NCBI GenBank assembly: GCA_016710265.1
Contig: JADJJL010000003.1
Coordinates: 15,001-79,000, forward strand
Origin: Saprospiraceae bacterium
GTDB lineage: Bacteria > Bacteroidota > Bacteroidia > Chitinophagales > Saprospiraceae
Length of the DNA: 64,000 nt
Direction: 5' to 3'
Shown: positions 34,666 to 44,095 of the stretch, one piece after another
Layout of the letters: every line of letters starts with the position of its first letter
How positions within the stretch are numbered: the stretch's first letter is position 1
Position numbers and translations under genes: made by a program
The notes under the pieces: model-generated
Seen by the model: the letters and a program-made list of their open reading frames with translations, nothing else
The model's database searches: none
Told to the model about the DNA's origin: nothing

Positions 34666-36303
34666 ATGAGGATTACACTGGCACAACTTAACTTTAGAAT
34701 AGGAGATTTTGAGGGTAATTTAAGCTTAATGCAAGATGCTATTAAAAAAGCATTGGATGAAAAGTCTGATTTGATTTGTTTTAGCGAGTTGGCTACCTGT
34801 GGTTATCCTCCCAGGGACTTTTTAGAGTTTAAGGACTTTATCAAACGATCCATGGATGTCGTGCAGATTTTATGTGATTTAAGTGAAAAAATAGCCATAG
34901 TAGTAGGTGCACCAACCATGAATCCCTTATTGGAAGGAAAAGATTTGCACAATTCTGCCTTTTTTTTAGCTGAAGGTAAAATTCAACATATTACCCACAA
35001 GGCATTGTTACCCAATTATGATATTTTTGATGAGTATCGATATTTTGAACCATCTACCGAATTCAAATTGGTGCATTTCAAGGATAAAAAAATTGCATTG
35101 ACCATTTGTGAGGACATTTGGAATTTGGGAAACAACAATCCCATGTACAAGATCTGTCCACTGGATTATGTGATCGACCAAAAACCAGATTTTATATTAA
35201 ATCTTTCTGCATCCCCTTTTAATTTTAATCAAGCGGAAGAAAGATTGCATGTGATTAAATCCAATGTACTGCAGTATAAAATTCCTATGTTTTATGTCAA
35301 TAATTTTGGAGCTCAGACCGATGTACTATTTGATGGAGGCAGTGTGGTGATGGATCCAAATGGAGTCTGTTTTGACGAAATGCCATATTTTGAGAGTTGT
35401 ATCAGAACTTACGACCTGGATGAAGTCCTTAAGGGCGGTAGATCTTCGGAGCAAGCCAAAGTTAAAGTAGATTTAATTTATCGCGCACTGGTCATGGGCA
35501 TTAAAGAGTATTTTAGTAAATTGGGTTTTACAAAAGCCATTCTGGGTTTGTCCGGTGGAATAGATTCTGCACTCACAGCTGTTTTGGCTGCGGATGCTTT
35601 GGGTCCTGAAAATGTGATGGGATTGTTGATGCCCTCCGGATTTTCTTCACAAGGATCGATAGACGATGCCACAGAACTTGCAAAAAATCTTGGAATCTCC
35701 TATGAAATAATTCCGATAGAATCCACTTTTGAAACTTATAAAAATACTTTGAAGCCTTGGTTTGATGGTACCAAAGAAGATGTGACGGAAGAAAATATCC
35801 AAGCCCGAATAAGAGGAATGATCCTTATGGCTTTTTCCAATAAGTTTAAATACATTTTGCTGAACACTACCAATAAAAGTGAAATGGCTGTGGGCTATGG
35901 TACTTTATATGGTGATCTATGTGGTGGTTTGGCCGTACTTGCAGATGTTTATAAAACAGAAGTTTACCAACTTGCGGAATATGTCAATCGCGGAAAAATT
36001 AGAATACCTTTAAACTCCATTCAAAAGCCACCCTCTGCTGAATTAAGACCAGGCCAAAAAGACTCTGATTCTTTACCGGATTATTCGATCTTGGATCCTA
36101 TACTTTATAATTATATCGAAAATAAAAAAGGACCGGATGAAATAATTGAAATGGGTTTTGAAAAAGCAATTGTTTTAAAATCTTTAAAGTTGGTCAATCA
36201 ATCTGAATTCAAAAGATATCAAGCTCCGCCTGTTTTGAGAGTTTCTTCCAAGGCTTTTGGTCAAGGCAGAAGATTGCCCATCGAAGGAAAATATTTATGT
36301 TAG
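34666..36303 (+). CDS. nadE: Glutamine-dependent NAD+ synthase
   Basis: About 545 aa with two domains. The N-terminal nitrilase-type glutaminase has its Glu in CFSELATCGYPPRDF, Lys in KALLPNYDIFDEYRYF and Cys in ALTICEDIWN. The C-terminal synthetase has the PP-loop LGLSGGIDSALTAVLA and the NTTNKSEMAVGYGTLYGD block. It amidates deamido-NAD with ammonia from glutamine, the last step of NAD synthesis. It probably forms an operon with the slipin gene 21 bp downstream. Confidence 0.96.
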   Translation: MRITLAQLNFRIGDFEGNLSLMQDAIKKALDEKSDLICFSELATCGYPPRDFLEFKDFIKRSMDVVQILCDLSEKIAIVVGAPTMNPLLEGKDLHNSAFFLAEGKIQHITHKALLPNYDIFDEYRYFEPSTEFKLVHFKDKKIALTICEDIWNLGNNNPMYKICPLDYVIDQKPDFILNLSASPFNFNQAEERLHVIKSNVLQYKIPMFYVNNFGAQTDVLFDGGSVVMDPNGVCFDEMPYFESCIRTYDLDEVLKGGRSSEQAKVKVDLIYRALVMGIKEYFSKLGFTKAILGLSGGIDSALTAVLAADALGPENVMGLLMPSGFSSQGSIDDATELAKNLGISYEIIPIESTFETYKNTLKPWFDGTKEDVTEENIQARIRGMILMAFSNKFKYILLNTTNKSEMAVGYGTLYGDLCGGLAVLADVYKTEVYQLAEYVNRGKIRIPLNSIQKPPSAELRPGQKDSDSLPDYSILDPILYNYIENKKGPDEIIEMGFEKAIVLKSLKLVNQSEFKRYQAPPVLRVSSKAFGQGRRLPIEGKYLC

Positions 36304-36324
36304 TTAATTTTTAAATCAAATAAA

Positions 36325-37269
36325 ATGGATGTCGTTAGTTTAATTTTGTTTTCAGTTTTTATTTTGATTCTTTTACTTTCTTTTGTGACCGTAAGACAAG
36401 GGACGTTTGCAGTTATTACCATTTTTGGAAAGTATAGAAGATTACTTAAACCCGGTTTGAGTGTCAAAATCCCACTCATCGAAAATATTCACAAGAGAAT
36501 TTCCATTCAGAACCGTAGCGTAGAATTGGGTTTCCAGGCGGTAACTGTAGATCAAGCCACTGTTAATTTTACAGCCATGTTGTTGTATTCTGTGTTGGAT
36601 CACGAAGAGACCACCATAAAAAACGTGGCTTTTAAATTTGTAGATGATCGAAATTTTATGCAAGCTTTGATCAGATCCATTGAGGGTTCAGTGAGAGCAT
36701 TTGTGGCCACTAAAAAACAAAGTGAAGTGCTGGTTCTGAGAAGAGAAATTGTAGAAAATGTCAAAGAAAATTTAGACAAGACCTTGGAAGATTGGGGATA
36801 CCATTTAATAGACTTACAAATCAATGACATTACTTTTGACGAAGAAGTCATGAGGTCTATGGCCAAGGTGGTTGCATCCCACAATTTAAAAGCCGCAGCT
36901 GAAAATGAAGGTCAAGCTTTATTAATTACAAAAACAAAAGCAGCAGAAGCGGATGGTAACGCCATTAAAATTGAAGCGGAATCTGAGAGATTGGCCGCGC
37001 AATTGCGAGGTCAGGGAATTGCATCATTTAGAGAAGAGATTGCCAAAGGAATGAGCAACGCAGCTAAATTGATGGAAGACTCAAATCTTGACGCTAATTT
37101 GATCATGTTTAGTATGTGGACAGAAGCCATTAAAAATTTTGCAGAACATGGCAATGGAAATGTAATATTCTTAGATGGAAGTTTGGAAAATATGGACAAA
37201 ACCTTAAGACAAATGCTTGCCATGGGAAGTATGCAATTGAACAAGGATAAAGATCAGGGGGCTAAGTAG
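36325..37269 (+). CDS. SPFH-domain protein (slipin/stomatin-like)
   Basis: A 314-aa protein with an N-terminal transmembrane helix (4-22, VSLILFSVFILILLLSF), a band-7/SPFH domain starting VRQGTFAVITIFGKYRRLLK, and a coiled-coil region rich in Ala, Glu and Lys (LKAAAENEGQALLITKTKAA) before the end. Such proteins form ring- or cage-shaped assemblies on membranes and often work with NfeD or proteases. No NfeD gene is adjacent. It follows nadE by 21 bp, so cotranscription is likely although no functional link is obvious. Confidence 0.88.
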   Translation: MDVVSLILFSVFILILLLSFVTVRQGTFAVITIFGKYRRLLKPGLSVKIPLIENIHKRISIQNRSVELGFQAVTVDQATVNFTAMLLYSVLDHEETTIKNVAFKFVDDRNFMQALIRSIEGSVRAFVATKKQSEVLVLRREIVENVKENLDKTLEDWGYHLIDLQINDITFDEEVMRSMAKVVASHNLKAAAENEGQALLITKTKAAEADGNAIKIEAESERLAAQLRGQGIASFREEIAKGMSNAAKLMEDSNLDANLIMFSMWTEAIKNFAEHGNGNVIFLDGSLENMDKTLRQMLAMGSMQLNKDKDQGAK

Positions 37270-37356
37270 TTTTTCGTTAATGAACGGCAAATGATTAGTA
37301 TAACTATTGAATTCAATAAAAGATAATTTTTAATCGTCAATTTTAAATTTAATACA

Positions 37357-39015
37357 ATGTTAAAAATTTGTGTGAAGTTAGTTTCAGTGGTATTAATATT
37401 TCATTTTCTTTATAATTCGGCTGTTCATTGTCAAGTAATAGCTTTGCCTGAATTATATGTAGGGCCTTCAAATGGGGTGCGAGCATATGGTCAGAAAATA
37501 GTTATTAATGACAAATTGTTTTTTTATGGAAATTCTGAAGCAACTGGATTTGAACCGTGCATTTTTAATTTAAAGACTAGTACTTATAAAATATTAAAAG
37601 ATATTAATCTTGGTAGAGAAAGCTCTGAGGGATTTTATTTTACTAAATTTAATGATTTAGTGCTATTTATTGCCAAAGACTCAAATGGAGATACAGAATT
37701 ATATAAGTATGATTCTAACAATGATAGTGTAGAACTAATTTTAAACATTAATAAAATTGATAATGGGGTGTCTGATGTTTATACAAGTGCTTCGACGGAG
37801 AAAGGTGTTTTTTTTACAGCGAAAGATGAAAGATTTGGAGACGAATTATGGATAACTGATGGCACAGCATTAGGTACAAAAATTATAAGGGATATTGAGC
37901 CCGGAAAAAATGGATCATATCCAAAAATATATGGTTATAGTGAAAAGCTAAAGAAAATTATTTTTTCTGCATTTAACTCTAATACAGGTTATGAGTTTTA
38001 TGTAAGTGATGGAACACCACAAGGCACTTATCTACTTCTTGATATTTATACTGGGCCTGGATCTGGAGCAATTCCATTTGCTGTAGTAGCTTCTGATTTA
38101 TTCTATTTTGTTGGCACCTCTCCATCAACAGGAGAACACATTTATAGTACAGATGGTACAGTTAATGGCACTAAACGAGCAACACCTACTCAATTGCAAT
38201 TTGGAGATCCATATTCATTAATTCCATTTGGCAATAAGTGTATTTTCTTTTGTAATAATACAAATATGTATATAACTGATGGTACTGAAGTTGGGACTAT
38301 TAAACTGTCTGATAAGCTTGTTCCTCATGAGCCTAGAGCAATTTATACAGAATATCTATCTTGGGTTTTGTATAAAAACGAAATTTATTTTGCTGGAGAC
38401 CAAAATGGAACTGGTTTCAATATTGAATTATTTAAGACAGATGGGAGCATTCAAGGAACACAGTTAGTTAAGGAAATTTTCAATTCTGGATCCAGTATTA
38501 TTTCTGGACTTAATGTCTTTAATAATAGAATTTATTTTGCGGCTTATGGTGCTCATAAGGAGCACGAAGAACTTTGGACAAGCGATGGAACTAATTCTGG
38601 TACAAGGTTAGTTGATGACATAAATCCAGGCAATGAAGATTCTTTTCCGGGCGGATTTGCAGTTTATGATTCTTGTTTGTACTTTTCTGCAGTAGTAGGA
38701 TTTAATGGATTTGAATTATTTAAATATTGTGAGACAATTTCAAGTAGTTCAAATATAAAGTTATCCGAAAAGGCAAATCTTGGGGCCTATTATTCAAATG
38801 GGCTGATCTATTATAATCAGGATTTAAAAATTGCTAAATTCTATTTAATTGATTTATTGGGACGCAAGACTGATATTTCCAAATTTGATTTAGGGACTAT
38901 TCATATTGGGAATGGTTCTTTAAGCAATGGAGTGTATTTTTTGGTTGGAGAAAGAACATTTGATGTAGCAAGTCCCAAACTTTATATTTCTAAAATTCAG
39001 ATTTTTTCTAATTGA
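37357..39015 (+). CDS. ELWxxDGTxxGT-repeat secreted protein
   Basis: A 552-aa protein with a signal peptide (residues 1-27, ending AVHCQ). It carries at least six copies of the ELWxxDGTxxGT repeat: ELWITDGTALGTKIIRDI, EFYVSDGTPQGTYLLLDI, HIYSTDGTVNGTK, NMYITDGTEVGTIK, ELFKTDGSIQGTQLVKEI and ELWTSDGTNSGTRLVDDI. The spacing of about 50-70 residues suggests a beta-propeller. The tail (KFYLIDLLGRKTDISKF, then NGVYFLVGE) resembles a T9SS sorting domain. The role is unknown; such proteins are exported or surface attached. It is more AT-rich than its neighbours. Confidence 0.85.
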   Translation: MLKICVKLVSVVLIFHFLYNSAVHCQVIALPELYVGPSNGVRAYGQKIVINDKLFFYGNSEATGFEPCIFNLKTSTYKILKDINLGRESSEGFYFTKFNDLVLFIAKDSNGDTELYKYDSNNDSVELILNINKIDNGVSDVYTSASTEKGVFFTAKDERFGDELWITDGTALGTKIIRDIEPGKNGSYPKIYGYSEKLKKIIFSAFNSNTGYEFYVSDGTPQGTYLLLDIYTGPGSGAIPFAVVASDLFYFVGTSPSTGEHIYSTDGTVNGTKRATPTQLQFGDPYSLIPFGNKCIFFCNNTNMYITDGTEVGTIKLSDKLVPHEPRAIYTEYLSWVLYKNEIYFAGDQNGTGFNIELFKTDGSIQGTQLVKEIFNSGSSIISGLNVFNNRIYFAAYGAHKEHEELWTSDGTNSGTRLVDDINPGNEDSFPGGFAVYDSCLYFSAVVGFNGFELFKYCETISSSSNIKLSEKANLGAYYSNGLIYYNQDLKIAKFYLIDLLGRKTDISKFDLGTIHIGNGSLSNGVYFLVGERTFDVASPKLYISKIQIFSN

Positions 39016-39030
39016 TTTTAGCTAATAAGT

Positions 39031-39054
39031 AGTCCCGAGCGGAATTGAACCATA
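39031..39054 (-). pseudogene. tRNA-Arg 3'-end fragment
   Basis: The minus strand holds about 23 nt that match the T-arm and acceptor 3' strand of the intact tRNA-Arg at 39260-39331, with only three differences. The rest of a tRNA is absent. Such 3' fragments are typical scars of a tRNA-site integration or of a partial duplication. Confidence 0.7.
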
Positions 39055-39078
39055 GCATAGAACCAAGATAGAACTCTC

Positions 39079-39120
39079 AAATTCCTAAAACTTGTTAAAT
39101 TTTAATAGTTTTAGGAATTT
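39079..39120. terminator. Perfect 13-bp inverted repeat, possible bidirectional terminator
   Basis: AAATTCCTAAAAC at 39079-39091 and GTTTTAGGAATTT at 39108-39120 are perfect inverse copies around a 16-nt AT-rich loop. It lies 64 bp after the stop of the ELWxxDGT gene and could end its transcript. It also lies between the tRNA-Arg gene and its 3' fragment, so it may instead be part of a small inserted element. Confidence 0.45.
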
Positions 39121-39259
39121 GGTTTAACTTTTGTCTTATGCAAACAAATTAGACTACGCCAGTTGGAATATTAGTCATTATAGCTAACAAAAAAGCTGGC
39201 AAATAGGGTGGCAACTAAATATAATTCTTTGTTTATGAATGCTTTAAATGTCAAAGTTG

Positions 39260-39331
39260 TAGTCCCGAGTGGAATCGAACCACTATCTGAAGTTCCGGAA
39301 ACTTCCATTCTATCCGTTGAACTACGGGACC
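39260..39331 (-). tRNA. tRNA-Arg (anticodon CCG)
   Basis: A 72-nt cloverleaf on the minus strand. The acceptor stem pairs GGTCCCG with CGGGACT (one G-T), discriminator A. The D stem is GTTC/GAAT. The anticodon stem GAAGT/ACTTC closes the loop TTCCGGA, giving anticodon CCG, which reads CGG. The T stem is AGTGG/CCACT with loop TTCGATT. No CCA is encoded. It stands alone, 60 bp from the end of the surA gene. Confidence 0.93.
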
Positions 39332-39390
39332 AATCCTAATTCTTTTGCCAAGCTGTATATTTTGAATTCAAACTACGATACTCAATGAGA

Positions 39391-40740
39391 TTAATTGGCA
39401 TTACCCCAATTTTGAAGATTCGGACAATCAAGTTTAATGGCTGGATCAATAAATGAATATACGCTTGGGATTTTTTGTTCAAGCCAAATTCTGAAATGTT
39501 CATTTTTCTTTATCTCTTTGGCCGCTGTTTGTATTTTATGATAATCTTGTTGCAAGTTGGCACGGTGGGGTGTACTCCTCGAAACAAGTTTTATAATTTT
39601 AAAAACTTTTTTACCATCCGGTTCATTGGCAGCAATAACTTTGGACAATTGACCTGGTTTTAATCCATCTGTAGCAAAATAAATGTCCGGATCTAAATCT
39701 GCCACTTCAAAATAAGAATTTCCCGTTTTTTGATTGAGCAATTGACCTCCACTATTATAAGTTTCTGAACTTTTATCACTGTAATTTCGAACAGCAATTT
39801 CAAATGAAATAGTATCTTTAATGATCACAGTTCGAATGCTGTCTAAATATTTATTGGCTGCAGCATAATCATCCTCGGTATATTTTACTTTTACCAGAAT
39901 ATGTCTGGTATTGATATTATTACCACGTCTACCGAGTAATTGAATGATGTGATAGCCATATTCTGATTCGACGATCCCGGAGATGCTGTCTTTTTCAAGG
40001 TTAAATGCAGCAGCTTCAAATTCAGGAACCAAGGATCCTCTTTTCATCCATCCAAGATTACCACCGGTTTTTGCAGAGCCTAAATCATCTGAGTATAATT
40101 TTGCTAATTTTTCAAAATCTTCTCCTGATATTATTCTGGATAATATTTTTTCCAATTTGTCTTTGGCGTTTTTGACTTCTGAGGGATTGGGTTTAGGTTT
40201 ATAAATTATTTCAGAGATTTCAACCTCCGAACTAAAATAGGGGATGCTGTCCTTTGGGATATTTTTATAGAATGTTTCAACTTCTTTAGGAGTCACAGAT
40301 ATATTTCCCAATACTTTATTTTGTAATCTTTCACTTAGCAATTGATTTTTTAAATCATCTCTAAACCTGGATCTTACCTGTTCTATGCTTTGGCCGTAAT
40401 ATTCTTCAAATTTGGATACATCGTTTTCCATGTATTGTAATATTTGATCTATCCTTGCAGACAATTGTTGTTCCACTTCTTCATCCTGCACAGTTACACT
40501 ATCCAGTTTGGCCTGGTGAACCATAAATTTTTGAAAAAGCAAATTTTCCAATACCCCACAATAATCATCTTCAGTAAGTTTTCCTTGTCTTTCCGAAATA
40601 AATGCTATTTGGTCTTTCCAATCAGAATAAAGAATTATTTCGCCACCCACTTTGGCGATTATTTTATCGACCGTGACAGGTGTTTGCGCAGAAACTACCG
40701 AGATGGTGGAAATTATAAAGATTGCAATTTTTAAATTCAT
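39391..40740 (-). CDS. surA: SurA-like periplasmic peptidyl-prolyl isomerase/chaperone
   Basis: A 449-aa protein with a signal peptide (cleavage after VVSAQ), a SurA-type N-terminal chaperone domain (VDKIIAKVGGEIILYSDWKD) and a parvulin domain carrying the typical SEIIYKPKPNP, YSDDLGSAKTGGNLGWMKRG and EYGYHIIQLLGRRGN blocks. A second, weaker parvulin-like region follows (TRHILVKVKYTEDDYAAA). SurA helps outer-membrane proteins fold. It is the last of three consecutive chaperone genes on the minus strand, 44 bp after the middle one. Confidence 0.9.
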   Translation of the reverse strand: MNLKIAIFIISTISVVSAQTPVTVDKIIAKVGGEIILYSDWKDQIAFISERQGKLTEDDYCGVLENLLFQKFMVHQAKLDSVTVQDEEVEQQLSARIDQILQYMENDVSKFEEYYGQSIEQVRSRFRDDLKNQLLSERLQNKVLGNISVTPKEVETFYKNIPKDSIPYFSSEVEISEIIYKPKPNPSEVKNAKDKLEKILSRIISGEDFEKLAKLYSDDLGSAKTGGNLGWMKRGSLVPEFEAAAFNLEKDSISGIVESEYGYHIIQLLGRRGNNINTRHILVKVKYTEDDYAAANKYLDSIRTVIIKDTISFEIAVRNYSDKSSETYNSGGQLLNQKTGNSYFEVADLDPDIYFATDGLKPGQLSKVIAANEPDGKKVFKIIKLVSRSTPHRANLQQDYHKIQTAAKEIKKNEHFRIWLEQKIPSVYSFIDPAIKLDCPNLQNWGNAN

Positions 40741-40784
40741 ATTTTAAGAAGATTGGACCGTGTATGTTATAATAAAGACAGAAA

Positions 40785-41657
40785 TTATTTTATATGTTGC
40801 CTTGCTATCTTTTGGTTAAGCATTTTTTCATATTGGATTTGTTTCTCTTTTTCTATTAAGTTTTTTGCTCTGTCGTGTAGAATGGACTTTTCAGCCTGCA
40901 TGCTAAAGTAAGAAATGGGTGGTTTCTCATTGGGTCGAACCACTTCCTTAATTTTTATAAAGTAATGAAATTTAAAATCTGCAAATTCCCTTTGCATACC
41001 ACTGTGTAAATTGGCTTGACTAATAAATTTTGAAGGAAGGATGTCTGCAATTTCTTTCCATTTATACCATTTGTCCGGTTGGAGCAAGAATAATTCTGCA
41101 TTGTTTTGGCAATACTTCAGTAATTCATTTTGATTTTTATCATTGCTTTTATTCCAAAGAGGGTCAAATGCTTTTTCATCAAAACCAGATTTAGATATTT
41201 TTACAAACATTAATCGAATGATCGATTCATCCAATTTATATTCTCCTTTTTTCTGATCATAGTAATTTAAAAGTTCCTTTTCTGTTACCTGACTGTCGAT
41301 TGAAGAATTGATTAATTTTTCTTCATATTTTGTGAGCAACAATGAATTTTTATAGTCTTCTACCAATGCATCAATTTCAGGAGTGCTGGTAGATTCCATT
41401 TTAGCTTTTTCAAGGAAGGACAAATCCTTAAGCCATTTTTCAGAATAGTGGCTTAAGAATTGGATACTGTCTGAACTACTCTCAAATTGAGGCATCATGG
41501 ACGAAATATCACTTAATTTTAGTTTTTGATCCTTGAACTCTGCAACAATTGGATCTTCAAAAAGGTCTTCCATATTTTCAATGTTGTTCTTGTCCTTGCA
41601 TTTGGTCAAAGACCCAATGATTAAAACGATGAACAACATTTCAAAACTAAATTTCAT
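40785..41657 (-). CDS. Lipoprotein with a SurA/PpiC N-terminal-like domain
   Basis: A 290-aa lipoprotein (lipobox IGSLTKC). After the opening strand VAEFKDQKLKLSDISSMMP it is mostly helical and resembles the chaperone half of SurA or PrsA. No parvulin active-site pattern (HI..., GGxLGW, GYHII) is visible, so isomerase activity is unlikely. It starts within the stop region of the upstream ppiC gene (one base shared) and is followed after 44 bp by surA. The trio probably acts together on outer-membrane protein export. Confidence 0.72.
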   Translation of the reverse strand: MKFSFEMLFIVLIIGSLTKCKDKNNIENMEDLFEDPIVAEFKDQKLKLSDISSMMPQFESSSDSIQFLSHYSEKWLKDLSFLEKAKMESTSTPEIDALVEDYKNSLLLTKYEEKLINSSIDSQVTEKELLNYYDQKKGEYKLDESIIRLMFVKISKSGFDEKAFDPLWNKSNDKNQNELLKYCQNNAELFLLQPDKWYKWKEIADILPSKFISQANLHSGMQREFADFKFHYFIKIKEVVRPNEKPPISYFSMQAEKSILHDRAKNLIEKEKQIQYEKMLNQKIARQHIK

Positions 41658-43630
41658 TATTTATTTTTAACCAAACCTTGAAGCGTTTCCTGATTTATTT
41701 TAACAGGGTATTTTGCTTTTAATTCATCCACCCAAAGTGATTCTAAATGATCCTGATAATCTGCAATGATAAATCCTCTGGCTTCTTCTAGGGTTTTGGT
41801 GCTAGGTTCTAAAATTTGTTCTACTTTCTTGAAATTGAAACCATTTCCGGTTGCATTATTATTCAATGCGGAAATGGAGCCTTTTTTAAATTCAAGGCCT
41901 TCGTATGTTTCGGTGTTTTTTCTTTCTACTGTAGATTTCTGGAAAGAAATAAAATCTCTTTTTTTATCAAATTTATCCAAACCCGCTGGGACTGTTTTCT
42001 TTTGAATGTACTTTTGAATTTTACTTACCAGCTTCGTGTTTAAGGTATCTATTGAAACAAAATAAATAACTGCCCTATCGTCCCATTTGTACTTTGATTT
42101 ATTTTTTTCATAAAATAAACGAAGTCCTAATGTATCTTCTGAAGCACGATCCCAGACTACATTTTTTGTGGCTTCAAAAAGCAGAATTCCTTCTCTGTAT
42201 TCTCTCATCAAAGATTTAAATTCAGGATATTTTTCTTCAAGTCTTGCTTCTTCATATTGTAGACATTTTTGAGCCACCAATTCGTTAAATAAATTTCGTA
42301 CCGCTAAATTGATGTCTTGATCATCAGAGCCTTGTACTCTGAGTCTGGTGTTTGATTTTACAAAATCGGCAAATTCAATATTGGTAATTTTCAACTGACC
42401 AATACTTCCTAATTCCTCTTGTTTTGAAAACTCTGGAGCTTTCCATTTGTAGGTGAAAAAATTAGTGTCCATAGCAGCCGCAAAACGATCCAATGCTGCT
42501 TTGTTTTCGGTATATCCTGCTTCAACTTTAATCTTAGAAATCAAACTGCCTTGAGCTTCTTTAAAGCGACTGTCACGGCTGATGTCTGCTTGTATTTTTT
42601 TTCTAGCTCGCTCATAAGGCAACTCCTCTTCTTTTCTTAATCTCTTGATGATATGCCATCCGATGCTGGTTTCTACAGGCATTGTATATTGACCATCTTG
42701 TTGTAAAGCGAAGGCAGCATCTTCAAATCCGGTTTCATATTGATTGATACCAAAGTATCCAATATTTCCTCCAATCATACTGGTCGTTTTATCTTCACTA
42801 ACCATACGGGCCAACTCTTCAAAATTTCCTCCTTTTTTAAGAATTTGATAAGTACTGTCTGCTCTGCCTTGTGCAAGAATATCGGCTTTACCTTTAATAC
42901 TTTTTCTAAATAGAATATGTGCAGCTTCCATTTTTCTTCGAGCCGGTCTCTGATCATCCAGTCTGATAATGTGGTATCCCAATCGCGATCTGACCGGGTA
43001 AGAAATTTCTCCTTTCTTCAAACTGTAAATTGTGTTTTCAAAATGAAAAAATCCATCGGGCAACATGGCTGTGATCCATCCCAATGAACCAGATTGGGAA
43101 GTCGTGTTAATGTCGTTGGAATATTTTTTTACCAATGCATCCCACTCTTTGGTTTTCATTATTTCACGATAGGCGTCCATGGCGGATTGATAGGCTTTCA
43201 GAGTGTCTGCAGGAGTTGCGCTGTTGTTTAAGCTAAATAGAATGTGGCTAATTTTTAGATCTTTGGATTGACGGTCAAACACCTCTCTGGCCAATTTATC
43301 GGTTACTTCTTTATCATTTAAATAATTGGTGGTCAATTGCTGGCGATAACCTTCTAATTCTTTGATCAATGTTGGAATCGTATCAAGCTTCATTTCTTTT
43401 GCAGCTTGTACTTTGAGTTTAAATTTTATGTAAAGATTTAGATACTCATCCAAAGAAGCTTTTGAAAAATCAGCCTCTTTACCATTGTTTTTAGTGTAGA
43501 TGTATTCGAATTCTGAAACCTTGACGGCTTGGTCCTGGATGGTAAAAAGAATGGGATCATTGGATTGGGAAAATAGATTATAATTTACAGAAAAACAAAT
43601 AGTTAAGATGTAAAATAATTGAAATTTCAT
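41657..43630 (-). CDS. Peptidyl-prolyl isomerase with two parvulin domains (PpiC/PpiD type)
   Basis: About 657 aa from the ATG at 43630, which opens a signal peptide (MKFQLFYILTICFSVNYNLF). Two parvulin domains are clear: the first with KISHILFSLNN, SQSGSLGWITAMLPDGF and RLGYHIIRLDDQRPA; the second with EAAHILFRKSI, MIGGNIGYFGINQYETGF and SIGWHIIKRLRKEE. A third region is probably a degenerate chaperone domain. It is a periplasmic folding factor and first gene of the ppiC-lipoprotein-surA operon. The frame extends to 43744, but a TAATTTTG promoter at 43654-43661 lies inside the extension. Confidence 0.9.
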   Translation of the reverse strand: MKFQLFYILTICFSVNYNLFSQSNDPILFTIQDQAVKVSEFEYIYTKNNGKEADFSKASLDEYLNLYIKFKLKVQAAKEMKLDTIPTLIKELEGYRQQLTTNYLNDKEVTDKLAREVFDRQSKDLKISHILFSLNNSATPADTLKAYQSAMDAYREIMKTKEWDALVKKYSNDINTTSQSGSLGWITAMLPDGFFHFENTIYSLKKGEISYPVRSRLGYHIIRLDDQRPARRKMEAAHILFRKSIKGKADILAQGRADSTYQILKKGGNFEELARMVSEDKTTSMIGGNIGYFGINQYETGFEDAAFALQQDGQYTMPVETSIGWHIIKRLRKEEELPYERARKKIQADISRDSRFKEAQGSLISKIKVEAGYTENKAALDRFAAAMDTNFFTYKWKAPEFSKQEELGSIGQLKITNIEFADFVKSNTRLRVQGSDDQDINLAVRNLFNELVAQKCLQYEEARLEEKYPEFKSLMREYREGILLFEATKNVVWDRASEDTLGLRLFYEKNKSKYKWDDRAVIYFVSIDTLNTKLVSKIQKYIQKKTVPAGLDKFDKKRDFISFQKSTVERKNTETYEGLEFKKGSISALNNNATGNGFNFKKVEQILEPSTKTLEEARGFIIADYQDHLESLWVDELKAKYPVKINQETLQGLVKNK

Positions 43631-43653
43631 AATGATGGTTTTATTAGAACGGC

Positions 43654-43661
43654 CAAAATTA
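43654..43661 (-). promoter_or_regulatory. -7 promoter element of the periplasmic chaperone operon
   Basis: The minus strand reads TAATTTTG (TAnnTTTG), 23 nt before the ATG at 43630. It fixes this start over the upstream one at 43744. Confidence 0.5.
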
Positions 43662-43730
43662 GTCATAAAAAGTGGGTTTGGATGGATATGTTTAAGAGCT
43701 AAAACTTTGTTGGATAGCGCTATGAACGTA

Positions 43731-43770
43731 AAAAGCCCCACCAAATTGGATTTTGGAGGGGCTTTTTTTA
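43731..43770 (-). terminator. Rho-independent terminator of the HU gene
   Basis: On the minus strand the arms AAAAGCCCCtCCAAA and TTTGGtGGGGCTTTT form a strong hairpin with a short loop and end in a T run. It follows the HU stop codon by about 15 nt. Confidence 0.8.
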
Positions 43771-43784
43771 CTTTTTTTACAAAA

Positions 43785-44057
43785 TTAGTTCAGCTTTTCT
43801 GACAAGCCTTTTCCAGCTTTAAAGCGAACCACTTTTTTCTTAGGAATTTTGATGGTTTTACCAGTCGCAGGGTTTCTTCCTTCTCTTGCTTTTCTTACAG
43901 ATACTGAGAAAGTTCCAAATCCTACTAAGGTAACTCTATCTCCTTTTTTTAATGCTTTTTCGATAGACTCAAACACTGTGTCCACCGCAGCAGCAGCCAC
44001 AACTTTGGTGCATTCAGTGGCTTTTGCTACATTGTTGATCAAATCTCCTTTGTTCAT
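43785..44057 (-). CDS. hup: HU-family DNA-binding protein
   Basis: A 90-aa HU homologue. Standard features are MNKGDLINNVAKATECTKVV, GDRVTLVGFGTFSV and the DNA-binding arm with RKAREGRNPATGKTIKIPKK, including the conserved NPxTG proline. HU bends and compacts DNA as a dimer. It has its own promoter (TATCTTTG at 44088-44095) and terminator (43731-43770), so it is monocistronic. Confidence 0.96.
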   Translation of the reverse strand: MNKGDLINNVAKATECTKVVAAAAVDTVFESIEKALKKGDRVTLVGFGTFSVSVRKAREGRNPATGKTIKIPKKKVVRFKAGKGLSEKLN

Positions 44058-44087
44058 TATACGATAATTTTATTTTAAATAATGAGG

Positions 44088-44095
44088 CAAAGATA
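44088..44095 (-). promoter_or_regulatory. -7 promoter element for the HU gene
   Basis: The minus strand reads TATCTTTG (TAnnTTTG), with a 30-nt AT-rich stretch to the ATG at 44057. Confidence 0.55.

Noticed and set aside
39031..39054. Second complete tRNA-Arg
   Set aside because: Only the T-arm and acceptor 3' strand are present; no anticodon arm or 5' half follows.
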